A stretch of 64,000 bases of DNA from JAAFHB01 sp963677935 (GTDB lineage Bacteria; Bacteroidota; Bacteroidia; Bacteroidales; Prolixibacteraceae): positions 1,860,001 to 1,924,000 of the forward strand of contig CAXXEH010000003.1 in NCBI GenBank assembly GCA_963677935.2, given 5' to 3'. The translations under genes were made by a program, and so were the position numbers. Below, piece after piece: positions 49,562 through 56,975 of the stretch. The notes under the pieces were generated by a model, which was not told the DNA's origin, made no database searches, and was given only the letters and a program-made list of their open reading frames with translations. Position 1 is the stretch's first letter; each line of letters opens with the position of its first letter.

Positions 49562-50725
49562 TTATTCATGAAAGCAATATTTATTTGCATTTTTTACATA
49601 TCTGATTTTTGAAATCAAGGACAATCCGTCCAGTACCCGTTCGGGGTCATCTTTTAAGTCTAGTTTTCCCGACAACCGTTTTACTTGCATCTCCTCATTA
49701 AGTTCGATGTTGATGTCGTAATAGTGTGATACCCGCTTTAAAATTGATTGAAAAGCTTCATTTTTAAAGATCAAATAACCCTCTTTCCATGCAATAAAAT
49801 TATCGATATTTGCCACCTCGGTAACAAGAAAATCTTCCTTATCTGCTGATAGTATGGCTATTTGATCGGGGAAAATAAAACGTTCACTGGATAGGATACC
49901 CCCTTTATTTACTTGAAGGCTTACTTTCCCTTCAATTAAAATTGTGTTATACTCATTATTCTGTTGATAGGCCTGGACGTCGAACTTCGTTCCATAAACT
50001 TTCACTTTAAATGCATCCGTGCGAACATAAAATGGTTTTTTTTCGTCCTTTGTAACTTCAAAATATGCTTCGCCTTCAAGAAATACTTCCCGGCTCTTCC
50101 CTTTGAAGACCGGCGCATAAACAAGTCGTGAGCCTGAATTAACCCAAACCCTGGTTCCATCAGAGAGCGTTAAATTCGAACGCTTCCCGAAAGGAACGAT
50201 CATCTGATTAAAACCGGCTTCTGTAACAGATTGCTTCATTTCAGCGGAATCGTTGACCAGTACGTCAGCGCCGTTGGCTGAATAGGTAACATTAGCCTGT
50301 TTTTGGTTGATGTTTATTTGCTTTCCATCAACCAATATCAATGTTACGTCTGAATGATTAATCTCCTTTGATGAAGCAAATTTTTCGATTGAATTAAGTT
50401 GCGAAAAATGATGGAAAGCCACACCACTACTACCTACGATTAATAATACTGCCGCTGCATATCTGAAGAACCGTAGCCTTACCGATTTTTTTTGATTTCT
50501 AAGAATTCGATTCCATTGTTCAAGTTTCTTTTCCGGTGACTGCTGGAATTCCATTTCTTGTAGCTTATGGAGCATCTCAACTGCGAAATCAATCTCTTTT
50601 TGTTTACGTGGAAACTGATCTTTAAAACTTTGAATAGAAAGTGAACCTCTGCCTACAATCTCACAAAAGATTTCGTCTAAAACGAAATCTTCGGCATTAA
50701 ATGAATTGAAACGATTAGGGTCCAT
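49562..50725 (-). CDS. FecR-type anti-sigma factor
   Basis: A 387-residue inner-membrane protein: a cytoplasmic N-terminal helical part that holds the ECF sigma factor (residues 1-80), one membrane segment at about 86-105 (FFRYAAAVLLIVGSSGVAFH), the periplasmic FecR beta domain (about 185-290, LTLSDGTRVWVNSGSRLVYA, LEGEAYFEV, VYGTKFDVQAY), and a C-terminal DUF4974 domain (about 315-387, EGYLIFKNEAFQSILKRVSH, LNEEMQVKRLSGKL), structurally an STN-like domain thought to dock with the STN domain of SusC. It lies 254 bases downstream of its sigma gene and 100 bases upstream of susC. Regulation of the PUL by ligand binding through this chain is inferred from family knowledge. Confidence 0.95.
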   Translation of the reverse strand: MDPNRFNSFNAEDFVLDEIFCEIVGRGSLSIQSFKDQFPRKQKEIDFAVEMLHKLQEMEFQQSPEKKLEQWNRILRNQKKSVRLRFFRYAAAVLLIVGSSGVAFHHFSQLNSIEKFASSKEINHSDVTLILVDGKQININQKQANVTYSANGADVLVNDSAEMKQSVTEAGFNQMIVPFGKRSNLTLSDGTRVWVNSGSRLVYAPVFKGKSREVFLEGEAYFEVTKDEKKPFYVRTDAFKVKVYGTKFDVQAYQQNNEYNTILIEGKVSLQVNKGGILSSERFIFPDQIAILSADKEDFLVTEVANIDNFIAWKEGYLIFKNEAFQSILKRVSHYYDINIELNEEMQVKRLSGKLDLKDDPERVLDGLSLISKIRYVKNANKYCFHE

Positions 50726-50755
50726 TTTTTTATTCTGTTTCTATAAAGAGAGTGG

Positions 50756-50763
50756 CAAAAATA
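50756..50763 (-). promoter_or_regulatory. Candidate -7 box upstream of fecR
   Basis: The minus-strand sequence TATTTTTG matches TAnnTTTG and lies about 31 bases before the fecR start codon. A -33 box at the expected spacing is not visible, and the region is A/T-rich, so a chance match is possible. Confidence 0.3.
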
Positions 50764-50862
50764 AAATCCGGACAAAAAAAATGAATTATTTTTATCAATA
50801 AAGAAAAGCTTTAAAGATTTAGATACTCACTTTAGCAGTATACGCATTGAACTATAGGCATT

Positions 50863-50974
50863 TACACTGTTTAAGTTTAGCAAATTACGGAGATGGTAGA
50901 TGACTATAGTGAATCCGGTAAATTTACGAAGAGCGGACTTAGACTATTTGAAGTCGTTTGGGATAAACAGTGTA
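50863..50974. repeat. 112-base interval bounded by an 11-bp perfect inverted repeat
   Basis: TACACTGTTTA at 50863-50873 and TAAACAGTGTA at 50964-50974 are exact reverse complements. They enclose a GC-richer stretch than the surrounding bases and end 6 bases from the sigma-gene stop codon. The element could be a small mobile remnant or form a large hairpin at the 3' end of the sigma transcript. There is no gene inside. Confidence 0.45.
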
Positions 50975-50979
50975 TAAAC

Positions 50980-51588
50980 TCAGAATTTGTACTTGAAAAA
51001 CATAATCAAACGATGACCTATTCCCTCGAGCTTTTCAAGGTCAACACGAAGCTCCATTAAAGAACGATAAACCAGCTTATAGCAAGAATCGACAGCTATA
51101 TCGAGCATTGTAGCGATTTCTGCATATGAAAGTTCACATTGAAATCGCAGGTAAAGAATCTCTTTCTGTTTCTCCGTAAGGTGCTCCAAACATATCCCAA
51201 GTTTTTGTCTTACCCGACTGCTCCATTCCCTTTCAAATACTTCATTGACTTCCGGTTCGTGACAATCACTATTTTCGCATTTAAGATTATTCAGGTAGAT
51301 AACTCTGTCTCGCTTATTTATATCGAACAGTAACTGATGACGAAATGATTGAAGAAGAAATCCCCGAAAATTCCTTACCGGAGGAAGTTTACTGCCCGAT
51401 TTAAGAAAATAACCAAAGATATTCTGAATGGCATCTTCAATTATCTGAACATCACGGGTGTACTTCAGTCCAAAATTATATAACAAGTCATAATGACCAA
51501 AATAAATCACTCCAATTGCTTCCTGATTTCCATTTGCAATAAACGAATCCCAAATTGCACGATAGTCGCTATTATCCTGCTTTTTCAT
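50980..51588 (-). CDS. ECF-type RNA polymerase sigma factor
   Basis: A 202-residue sigma-70 family protein of the Bacteroides-expanded ECF group. Region 2 (about 25-95) shows YFGHYDLLYNFGLKYTRDVQ, IIEDAIQNIFGYFLK and RNFRGFLLQSFRHQLLFDIN. Region 4 (about 130-185) shows LTEKQKEILYLRFQCELSYA, EIATMLDIAVDSCYKLVYRS. There is no region 3, as expected for ECF. It is the first gene of the sigma-fecR-susC-susD control unit and is expected to activate the susC promoter when freed from FecR. Confidence 0.95.
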   Translation of the reverse strand: MKKQDNSDYRAIWDSFIANGNQEAIGVIYFGHYDLLYNFGLKYTRDVQIIEDAIQNIFGYFLKSGSKLPPVRNFRGFLLQSFRHQLLFDINKRDRVIYLNNLKCENSDCHEPEVNEVFEREWSSRVRQKLGICLEHLTEKQKEILYLRFQCELSYAEIATMLDIAVDSCYKLVYRSLMELRVDLEKLEGIGHRLIMFFKYKF

Positions 51589-51624
51589 TAGTTGCTCGTT
51601 TTGATAAGTTTAGTAACCTGTATA

Positions 51625-51632
51625 CAAAATTA
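51625..51632 (-). promoter_or_regulatory. Candidate -7 box of the ECF sigma gene
   Basis: The minus-strand sequence TAATTTTG matches TAnnTTTG, 37 bases before the sigma start codon. The nearest TTTG upstream on that strand is 26 bases away, longer than the usual 19-21. Confidence 0.35.
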
Positions 51633-51685
51633 ATCTTTTTTATAACCATAAAAACCAGCAAAGAATCCTGATAAACCTTCAGCTT

Positions 51686-51802
51686 TTATACAGCTAAATT
51701 GGCATATTTTTCATAAACCATATCAAACGCCTCAACATCAACTTTCTGCAGCTTAATTACCAATTCATTATCAGCTGGAAATACTTTCAAGGTCGTTACA
51801 TC
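51686..51802 (-). pseudogene. N-terminal fragment of a second ECF sigma gene
   Basis: A short open frame without ATG reads TTLKVFPADNELVIKLQKVD then VEAFDMVYEKYANLAV and stops. This is the usual opening of an ECF sigma factor (an acidic E-L-x-x-x-L-x-x-x-D-x-x-A-F-x-x-x-Y-x-x-Y pattern of region 2). The rest of region 2 and all of region 4 are missing. A TAnnTTTG match (TATCTTTG, 51825-51818) just upstream may be its old promoter. It suggests that another regulator, perhaps with its own susCD pair, once stood here. Confidence 0.55.
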
Positions 51803-51817
51803 TTAATTAGTTCGATG

Positions 51818-51825
51818 CAAAGATA
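51818..51825 (-). promoter_or_regulatory. Relict -7 box ahead of the sigma fragment
   Basis: The minus-strand sequence TATCTTTG fits TAnnTTTG about 16 bases upstream of the first codon of the sigma fragment. It may still start transcripts that run into the intact sigma gene 230 bases downstream. Confidence 0.35.
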
Positions 51826-51886
51826 ATTATATATAACTTTGCCAGCCTAAAATTGTCTGGTTATTGGTCTGTTACCATAATAATTT

Positions 51887-52223
51887 TTACTGCTTTCCAA
51901 ATTTAAAAACCTGCTCCGCATTTCTGCAGAATATTTAGCCAGTTCGTCAACATTCCATTCCAACGATGTTTTTCCATATTTTAATGCCCGATGCTCCAGC
52001 CTTCATACATACTCCAATGTGGGCGATTATTCTTCCTGTAAATCCGGCCTTTCCAAAACTATCCACTGAAAAGGTGCCAAAAAAAGCAAACTTTTCGGGA
52101 TACGGATGTTTAATCGAAGTTATGATTTTCAACTGTTTATCAATCGGCATTTCCGTATCTACATTGGGAGAAATTAGCCTGAAATTTAATGAATAGGCAT
52201 ACATCAAATACCTGATATCTGAA
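51887..52223 (-). pseudogene. Amidohydrolase pseudogene made of three fused segments
   Basis: Three parts of a gene very like 6529-7620 are joined. Segment 1 (52223-51976) reads SDIRYL, SLNFRLISPNVDTEMPID and FFGTFSVDSFGKAGF to GASGIKIWKN. Segment 2, in another frame (about 51970-51935), reads SLEWNVDELAK, which is about 100 codons further on in the parent. Segment 3 (about 51931-51887), in a third reading, gives IFCRNAEQVFKFGKQ and a stop, the C-terminal end of the family. Two separate internal deletions are therefore needed. GGAATGGA occurs in both parent regions at the first joint. The catalytic HxH and late Asp are lost. It stands directly downstream of DUF6528 copy B, as in the intact locus. 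Confidence 0.85.
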
Positions 52224-52280
52224 ATAAACAGATATTTAAAACATTTATTTTTTATGGTATAATTTTGATTTATAAACCAG

Positions 52281-53219
52281 TTAATGACATACTTTTATTT
52301 GATTCCAATCTGGATAGCTGAAGGAATTTTCAACGATCCAACGGGCTTTGTAAATCTTTAGTCCGGGGATTTGAAGAATGGAATTTCCTTTCATATCAAT
52401 AATCTCGTCTGTCCACCATTGCTCTTTGGGAATAGCAATAATAGGCGTTTTGCCATTCGATTCAGCTGAAATACTTTTAATGGAATGGTATTCCGATTTT
52501 ATTTCCTTCAGCATTTTTTTCTGAATACTGAAATTCCAAGTCTTGTTCTGTGAGGTAAAAAATAAAGCATCTTGTCCCGGAACCGGGAATAAATCATGTC
52601 CTGACTCATCCTCAAATTTAAGCGAATCAACGGGCTGAAGTGCAGGTGTATTATTGGAAAAACTGTATTTGAAACTCCGTATTTTATTCTTATCAGCCGT
52701 CCATAGTAAGGCTCGTTTTTTGTCCCATACAACATTGTGGGCAAAATCGCAAAAGAAGGAACGCTGGATAACCCGATCAGGAAAGGACACTGTGTCTGTT
52801 TTGAATACAGTCAGGCAATTCCCGTCACTCGCTGCACAAATAATATTTCCATCAGGTAGCAGTTCTGCAGAATGCGGGTTGTGTCCAGCTTTGGCGTAAA
52901 ACATGATTTTTTTATCCGCAATCCGGATCAATGCACAGGCACCTCCTGACGCACTCATCAAGACATATTTTCCTCCATAAACCACTTTCGCATCGCTCGG
53001 ATTCGAAAACCAGGCATAATGCTCCGGGGCAACCGATGAATCAGTAGGTTTCCAGTTCCAGATGATCCTGCCGGTTTTTATATTGGCAATAGCTATCTGG
53101 TTTTGCGACTGTTCGGCCATGACCACACAGTCCCGGTATTTTTCATATCCATCGGCATAAACGGTGGAAATTGAAAATATCAGAAGGAAAATGATAATTA
53201 AAATTGTATCAAAACGCAT
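52281..53219 (-). CDS. DUF6528-type secreted beta-propeller protein, copy B, full length
   Basis: A 312-residue protein with signal peptide MRFDTILIIIFLLIFSISTV. Propeller-like repeats are the same as in copy A (7637-8455), including NIKTGRIIWNWKPTDSS, NPSDAKVVYGGKYVLMSASG and HSAELLPDGNIICAASDG; DNA identity between the copies is very high over most of the length, so the duplication is recent. It retains the stretch EIKSEYHSIKSISAESNGKT through EQWWTDEIIDMK that copy A has lost. The family function is unknown; a lyase-like or sugar-binding propeller is possible. It starts 11 bases after the GH36-like stop codon, an operon arrangement. Confidence 0.8.
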   Translation of the reverse strand: MRFDTILIIIFLLIFSISTVYADGYEKYRDCVVMAEQSQNQIAIANIKTGRIIWNWKPTDSSVAPEHYAWFSNPSDAKVVYGGKYVLMSASGGACALIRIADKKIMFYAKAGHNPHSAELLPDGNIICAASDGNCLTVFKTDTVSFPDRVIQRSFFCDFAHNVVWDKKRALLWTADKNKIRSFKYSFSNNTPALQPVDSLKFEDESGHDLFPVPGQDALFFTSQNKTWNFSIQKKMLKEIKSEYHSIKSISAESNGKTPIIAIPKEQWWTDEIIDMKGNSILQIPGLKIYKARWIVENSFSYPDWNQIKVCH

Positions 53220-53230
53220 TGATGAAATTA

Positions 53231-55390
53231 TTATAAATTTTTGTCATTTTTATTCACTCCAAAGAAGATAATCACGGCTGAAGCTTCGGCAAACGAGGCT
53301 TCAATTTTGGCATGATCATTATTGCTTATTTTTACTTTAGCACCTTTGCTATGCCAAAACATATTGACCACCGGATGTCTGGTTATATAGGAGAATCTTC
53401 CTTTTGAATTGGCAAAAATAACCACCAATCCGCTTCCTGTGTTGGGGTTGATTTTTTCATAAATTTCAGGCGTATCGCCAGGACTTCCGATATGCATGGG
53501 ACTGGCGGCTACCACATCTTCGCGTACCTGTTTATATTTCTCCAGAATTTGGTGAAATAAGGCGACACCTTCGGGGGAAGTTTTGAGGATTTCACCCCAT
53601 ATAGAGTTTTGACCCAGTACCAGTGAGGCAAGGTTGATTATCTGAGAATTAGCCGGGTCATCAGGTTGGTAATTAGCTAAAAACAGGTTAGAAGGGATCC
53701 ACTTGTCGTAATCGAGCACTGAACGGATAAACCAGGTACGGGCCGGGCCGGGTTGGATAAAGATATTATGGCACCCGTTGGGGAGAAGGCTTAATCCAAG
53801 GTCAAAATTGCGAAAATAGGGACCATTATTCAGAATGAAATATCGCCCGGAGGCCAGAAACTGAAGTCCCACACCAATTCTACCCGATTCAGTGACATCA
53901 AAATCAAAAATAACATCCGGACAAGCTGCAGAAACTCTTTCGATGATTTTACCCAGGAAACCGGGCAATAAAAAACCATAACTCACCCCTCTTTCATCTG
54001 CACTATTTTGGGATGTCCCATGAAAATGTCCAGGGTCATTACAGCCTGACTGACCGATGCCATCCAGGTAAAAGTAGCTTATTCCCAGATCTTTGTTTAA
54101 ACGAATCAGTACGTCGGCATATGTTTTCCAGTAGGGACTGACCAAACACATATCGGTACTTTCTTCAGTTTCCCATTCGGGTGAAGGGGTTACAGGATTT
54201 TCGTTCCAGGTTTTCAGACAATTTTTATTCCCGCTCATCGCCCGGCTGGTTATCGCTGCTTTGGACGGATTCATCCAAACCCCCAGTTTCATGCCATAAC
54301 CTTTGAGCTTTTGGCTGACTTCTCTGAACCCATCCGGAAAATTCTTCAGGTTAACTCCCCAGTCGCCCGTTTTATTAAACCAACCTGCATCGAGGACATA
54401 AATTTCAATACCCATTTCGTGAGCACGGTCAATCTCCCGAAGCGTATAATCGAGATTCATCGTCGTTAGATACTGTCCTCCAGCCCATTTCACCCGCTCC
54501 TGACGACCCCATGAATTGTAGTAAACATATGGTTTGCGGCTTTCCATATTTTCGGACTGATATTTTAGCATGAAGGTACGAAACAGATCAGCCATTCGAT
54601 CTTCATCACCAACCACACCCGCAACTTCAAACCAGATGGTTGAAAATCCATCAGCGGATTGTCCTGTGAAATAATTCCCTTTTTTTGCGCATAACTCCAC
54701 TTTCCTGCCGGGTAGAAGCCTGTATTCCAAAAAATTGTTTGGGAACATCGAGTCATGTTCATATGCACTTAAAATAGTATTCCGGCTATCACTACCCAAC
54801 AATATCGGTCCTACGACTGACCCGGAGTTAAAAAAATCGGACTCATCTATCCTGGCATCCGAAAGGTTGCAGGAGTGGATCATATCGTTAAAAACAGAAA
54901 GGCGGATCTCTTTGGTCTGCTGGAAATCTTTGAGTGAACAGGACAGATAGGTAAGGTTGTCATTCCCTGAGTTTTTAGTCAGTTTTTTACTTTTGGAAGC
55001 TCTCAGGGTGTAATTGAAACGAATGACGGGATTATTCTCTGTTATTCGGAACCTGATCAGTAACTGCAATGTAGTATCCTTTTGAAAAACTCCCTTCATT
55101 AAATACTCTTTTACCCCGTTTGGCAGCTTTTCAGGTTTTCCTGATTCTTCCAACGAAGATAAAATGGCAGGAATTTGTTTACCGTCAATTTCAAAAACGG
55201 GTAGTCCAATATCAAGGGATTTTCCACCGGTTTTAATTGAATATTTCCAGGATTCAATGGAGGTCGTATTCCATGAAATAGTAAAAAATGGGGTTTCTAT
55301 TTTTTTCACCACCGATTGGACACAACCGGAAAAAACAGGAAAAAGAGCAAGGCAATAGATAAAAATAATTTTTGATTGTTTTTTTTTCAT
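53231..55390 (-). CDS. GH36-like (clan GH-D) alpha-galactosidase-type lipoprotein
   Basis: A 719-residue lipoprotein with lipobox FSGC (Cys 23). An N-terminal beta supersandwich (about 30-280) is followed by a TIM barrel: YVYYNSWGRQERVKWAGG (289-304), IYVLDAGWFNKTGDWG, GMKLGVWMNPSKA, then GISYFYLDGIGQSG with D443 as probable nucleophile and IFDFDVTESGRIGVG with D498/E501 near the expected acid/base. The C-terminal beta domain ends with EASAVIIFFGVN. The alpha-galactosidase motifs are degenerate compared with KWDxN, so substrate is uncertain; other alpha-linked sugars are possible. Fragments of close relatives lie at 8478-8539 and 14969-15240. DUF6528 copy B follows at 11 bases. Confidence 0.75.
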   Translation of the reverse strand: MKKKQSKIIFIYCLALFPVFSGCVQSVVKKIETPFFTISWNTTSIESWKYSIKTGGKSLDIGLPVFEIDGKQIPAILSSLEESGKPEKLPNGVKEYLMKGVFQKDTTLQLLIRFRITENNPVIRFNYTLRASKSKKLTKNSGNDNLTYLSCSLKDFQQTKEIRLSVFNDMIHSCNLSDARIDESDFFNSGSVVGPILLGSDSRNTILSAYEHDSMFPNNFLEYRLLPGRKVELCAKKGNYFTGQSADGFSTIWFEVAGVVGDEDRMADLFRTFMLKYQSENMESRKPYVYYNSWGRQERVKWAGGQYLTTMNLDYTLREIDRAHEMGIEIYVLDAGWFNKTGDWGVNLKNFPDGFREVSQKLKGYGMKLGVWMNPSKAAITSRAMSGNKNCLKTWNENPVTPSPEWETEESTDMCLVSPYWKTYADVLIRLNKDLGISYFYLDGIGQSGCNDPGHFHGTSQNSADERGVSYGFLLPGFLGKIIERVSAACPDVIFDFDVTESGRIGVGLQFLASGRYFILNNGPYFRNFDLGLSLLPNGCHNIFIQPGPARTWFIRSVLDYDKWIPSNLFLANYQPDDPANSQIINLASLVLGQNSIWGEILKTSPEGVALFHQILEKYKQVREDVVAASPMHIGSPGDTPEIYEKINPNTGSGLVVIFANSKGRFSYITRHPVVNMFWHSKGAKVKISNNDHAKIEASFAEASAVIIFFGVNKNDKNL

Positions 55391-55405
55391 AATCCGGTTT
55401 TATAT

Positions 55406-56950
55406 TTATGCGATAGTGTAACTATATAAATCTCCTTTTGTAAGGTAGAATCGTAAGCGAATGATTTCATTCTTAGGCAGACTCTCAGAAAACTTCCATT
55501 TGACTTGTTGGTGAACTGCCGGACTTCGCAGGCAGACGCAACTCTGTTTCTCATAACCTATCACAACATTCCCACTCGCATCAAGAACTTCAATAAAGAG
55601 CTGTCCCGCTGAAACATCAGCATTCACATACAATTGGGATCCCCTTTGCCTAAACGGCGTTGTTTCTATCACACCTTCAGAATCGCCAGCGGAGAGAGAA
55701 ACCATCCCGTCAAGCCGCCATACAGCCCGGGCAATGGAAATTCTTTTATCCGGGTTTGTACCTCCATGAATATCCGCAGAGGCAGAATAATAGATCCACA
55801 TTTCATCTCCAACAATTACCGGTGTATTACAAACGCCGAAAACCATGCCGCCATCGTATAGATTAGGTCCGATCGAAATTACAGAAGAGCGATCAGAACA
55901 CCGTTTCCAGATTCGTCCGTCGCGGCTGTGTACAAGTTGCACATCTATGATGCCTTTCTGTCCTGCACGTGCTTTCCCGTTTACCAACGGTTCGCCAATA
56001 CACCTAAAGAGGGTTACCAATCCGAGCCATTGGCTGGCAGAATAAAAAGCTGACATGTTGTAGAATTCGGAATGTGTGCCTCCTTCCAGTTTTCTGGCCT
56101 GCGCATGGTCTGTCTCATCTGTTTCCATTACCAATTCTCTGTCGGACCAGGAATACATATCACTGCTTTCCGAAAGAAAAATCTGCCTTCCGAAAGAACG
56201 AGGGTCTTGGGTCTGTTTGTGAAAAGCGAGGAAATTACCGTTCAAAGGATCCTGGGCTAAGGTTATAGTGTCCATACCAAGCAATATCGGATCGGGATAT
56301 CTGTTCCAGTTCAATCCATCAGCGGAATAGGCGGCACAATAGGCATAATTCCGATGGTAGTTTTCTGAAAATTTAAATTTCTTTTTCAATTCACTGATCA
56401 CCTGTTCACTAAATCCATCTTTTGACCCAACGGCTTTATACCGTTTTAAAGGATTATTCTCCTTTTTATCCAGGATAATACTTGGACTGTGAAAATCAAA
56501 AAGGTTGATCATATTTGTATTCCCCAACTGACCAAGTTCAGGCTTTTGCCATACGACTCCGTCATTGGATGTTGCATAAAGACATTTTTTATAACAATTG
56601 TACCACATGCGAAAAGTCCCGTCAGTCTCATTGCGTAATACCGTTCCATATAGTGCTGCATATGGGACATGATTATCTCCTATTTCCCATGATCTGTCTG
56701 CCTCAAGAACCGGATGATTCTTCTTTCTGGCATCGTGAACGATCCGTTTGACCCCGATTGATTTATGAATCATCACATCATCAACAAAGATTTGTTTATC
56801 CCCTTTATTTATAAGAGGAATCTCAGCTGATTGCCGGTCAATAATACAATCACCTGAAAAAGCTCCCCATACAGGATCAGACAGAAAGCCGGCCAAACCT
56901 AAGGCAGTCCCTTTCAGCATAAAATTCCGGCGTGTGATATCTCTTTTCAT
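55406..56950 (-). CDS. Tat-exported beta-propeller glycosidase-like protein (GH32/43/68-like fold)
   Basis: A 514-residue protein with Tat leader (ITRRNFMLKGTALGLAGFL). Blades repeat a GH-J/GH-F-like pattern: INKGDKQIFVDDVMIHKSIG at the first blade, GTFRMWYNCYKKCLYATSND, SPSIILDKKENNPLKRYKAV, YCAAYSADGLNWNRYPDP, SESSDMYSWSDRELVMETDE and NTPVIVGDEMWIYYSASADI. A C-terminal beta sandwich follows (DVSAGQLFIEVLDASGNVV). Catalytic residues cannot be assigned with confidence. Similar proteins are annotated as glycosyl hydrolase-like hypothetical proteins. It lies 15 bases upstream of the GH36-like gene. Confidence 0.65.
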   Translation of the reverse strand: MKRDITRRNFMLKGTALGLAGFLSDPVWGAFSGDCIIDRQSAEIPLINKGDKQIFVDDVMIHKSIGVKRIVHDARKKNHPVLEADRSWEIGDNHVPYAALYGTVLRNETDGTFRMWYNCYKKCLYATSNDGVVWQKPELGQLGNTNMINLFDFHSPSIILDKKENNPLKRYKAVGSKDGFSEQVISELKKKFKFSENYHRNYAYCAAYSADGLNWNRYPDPILLGMDTITLAQDPLNGNFLAFHKQTQDPRSFGRQIFLSESSDMYSWSDRELVMETDETDHAQARKLEGGTHSEFYNMSAFYSASQWLGLVTLFRCIGEPLVNGKARAGQKGIIDVQLVHSRDGRIWKRCSDRSSVISIGPNLYDGGMVFGVCNTPVIVGDEMWIYYSASADIHGGTNPDKRISIARAVWRLDGMVSLSAGDSEGVIETTPFRQRGSQLYVNADVSAGQLFIEVLDASGNVVIGYEKQSCVCLRSPAVHQQVKWKFSESLPKNEIIRLRFYLTKGDLYSYTIA

Positions 56951-56975
56951 TGATTCCAGTTAAAAAGAGTATTGA

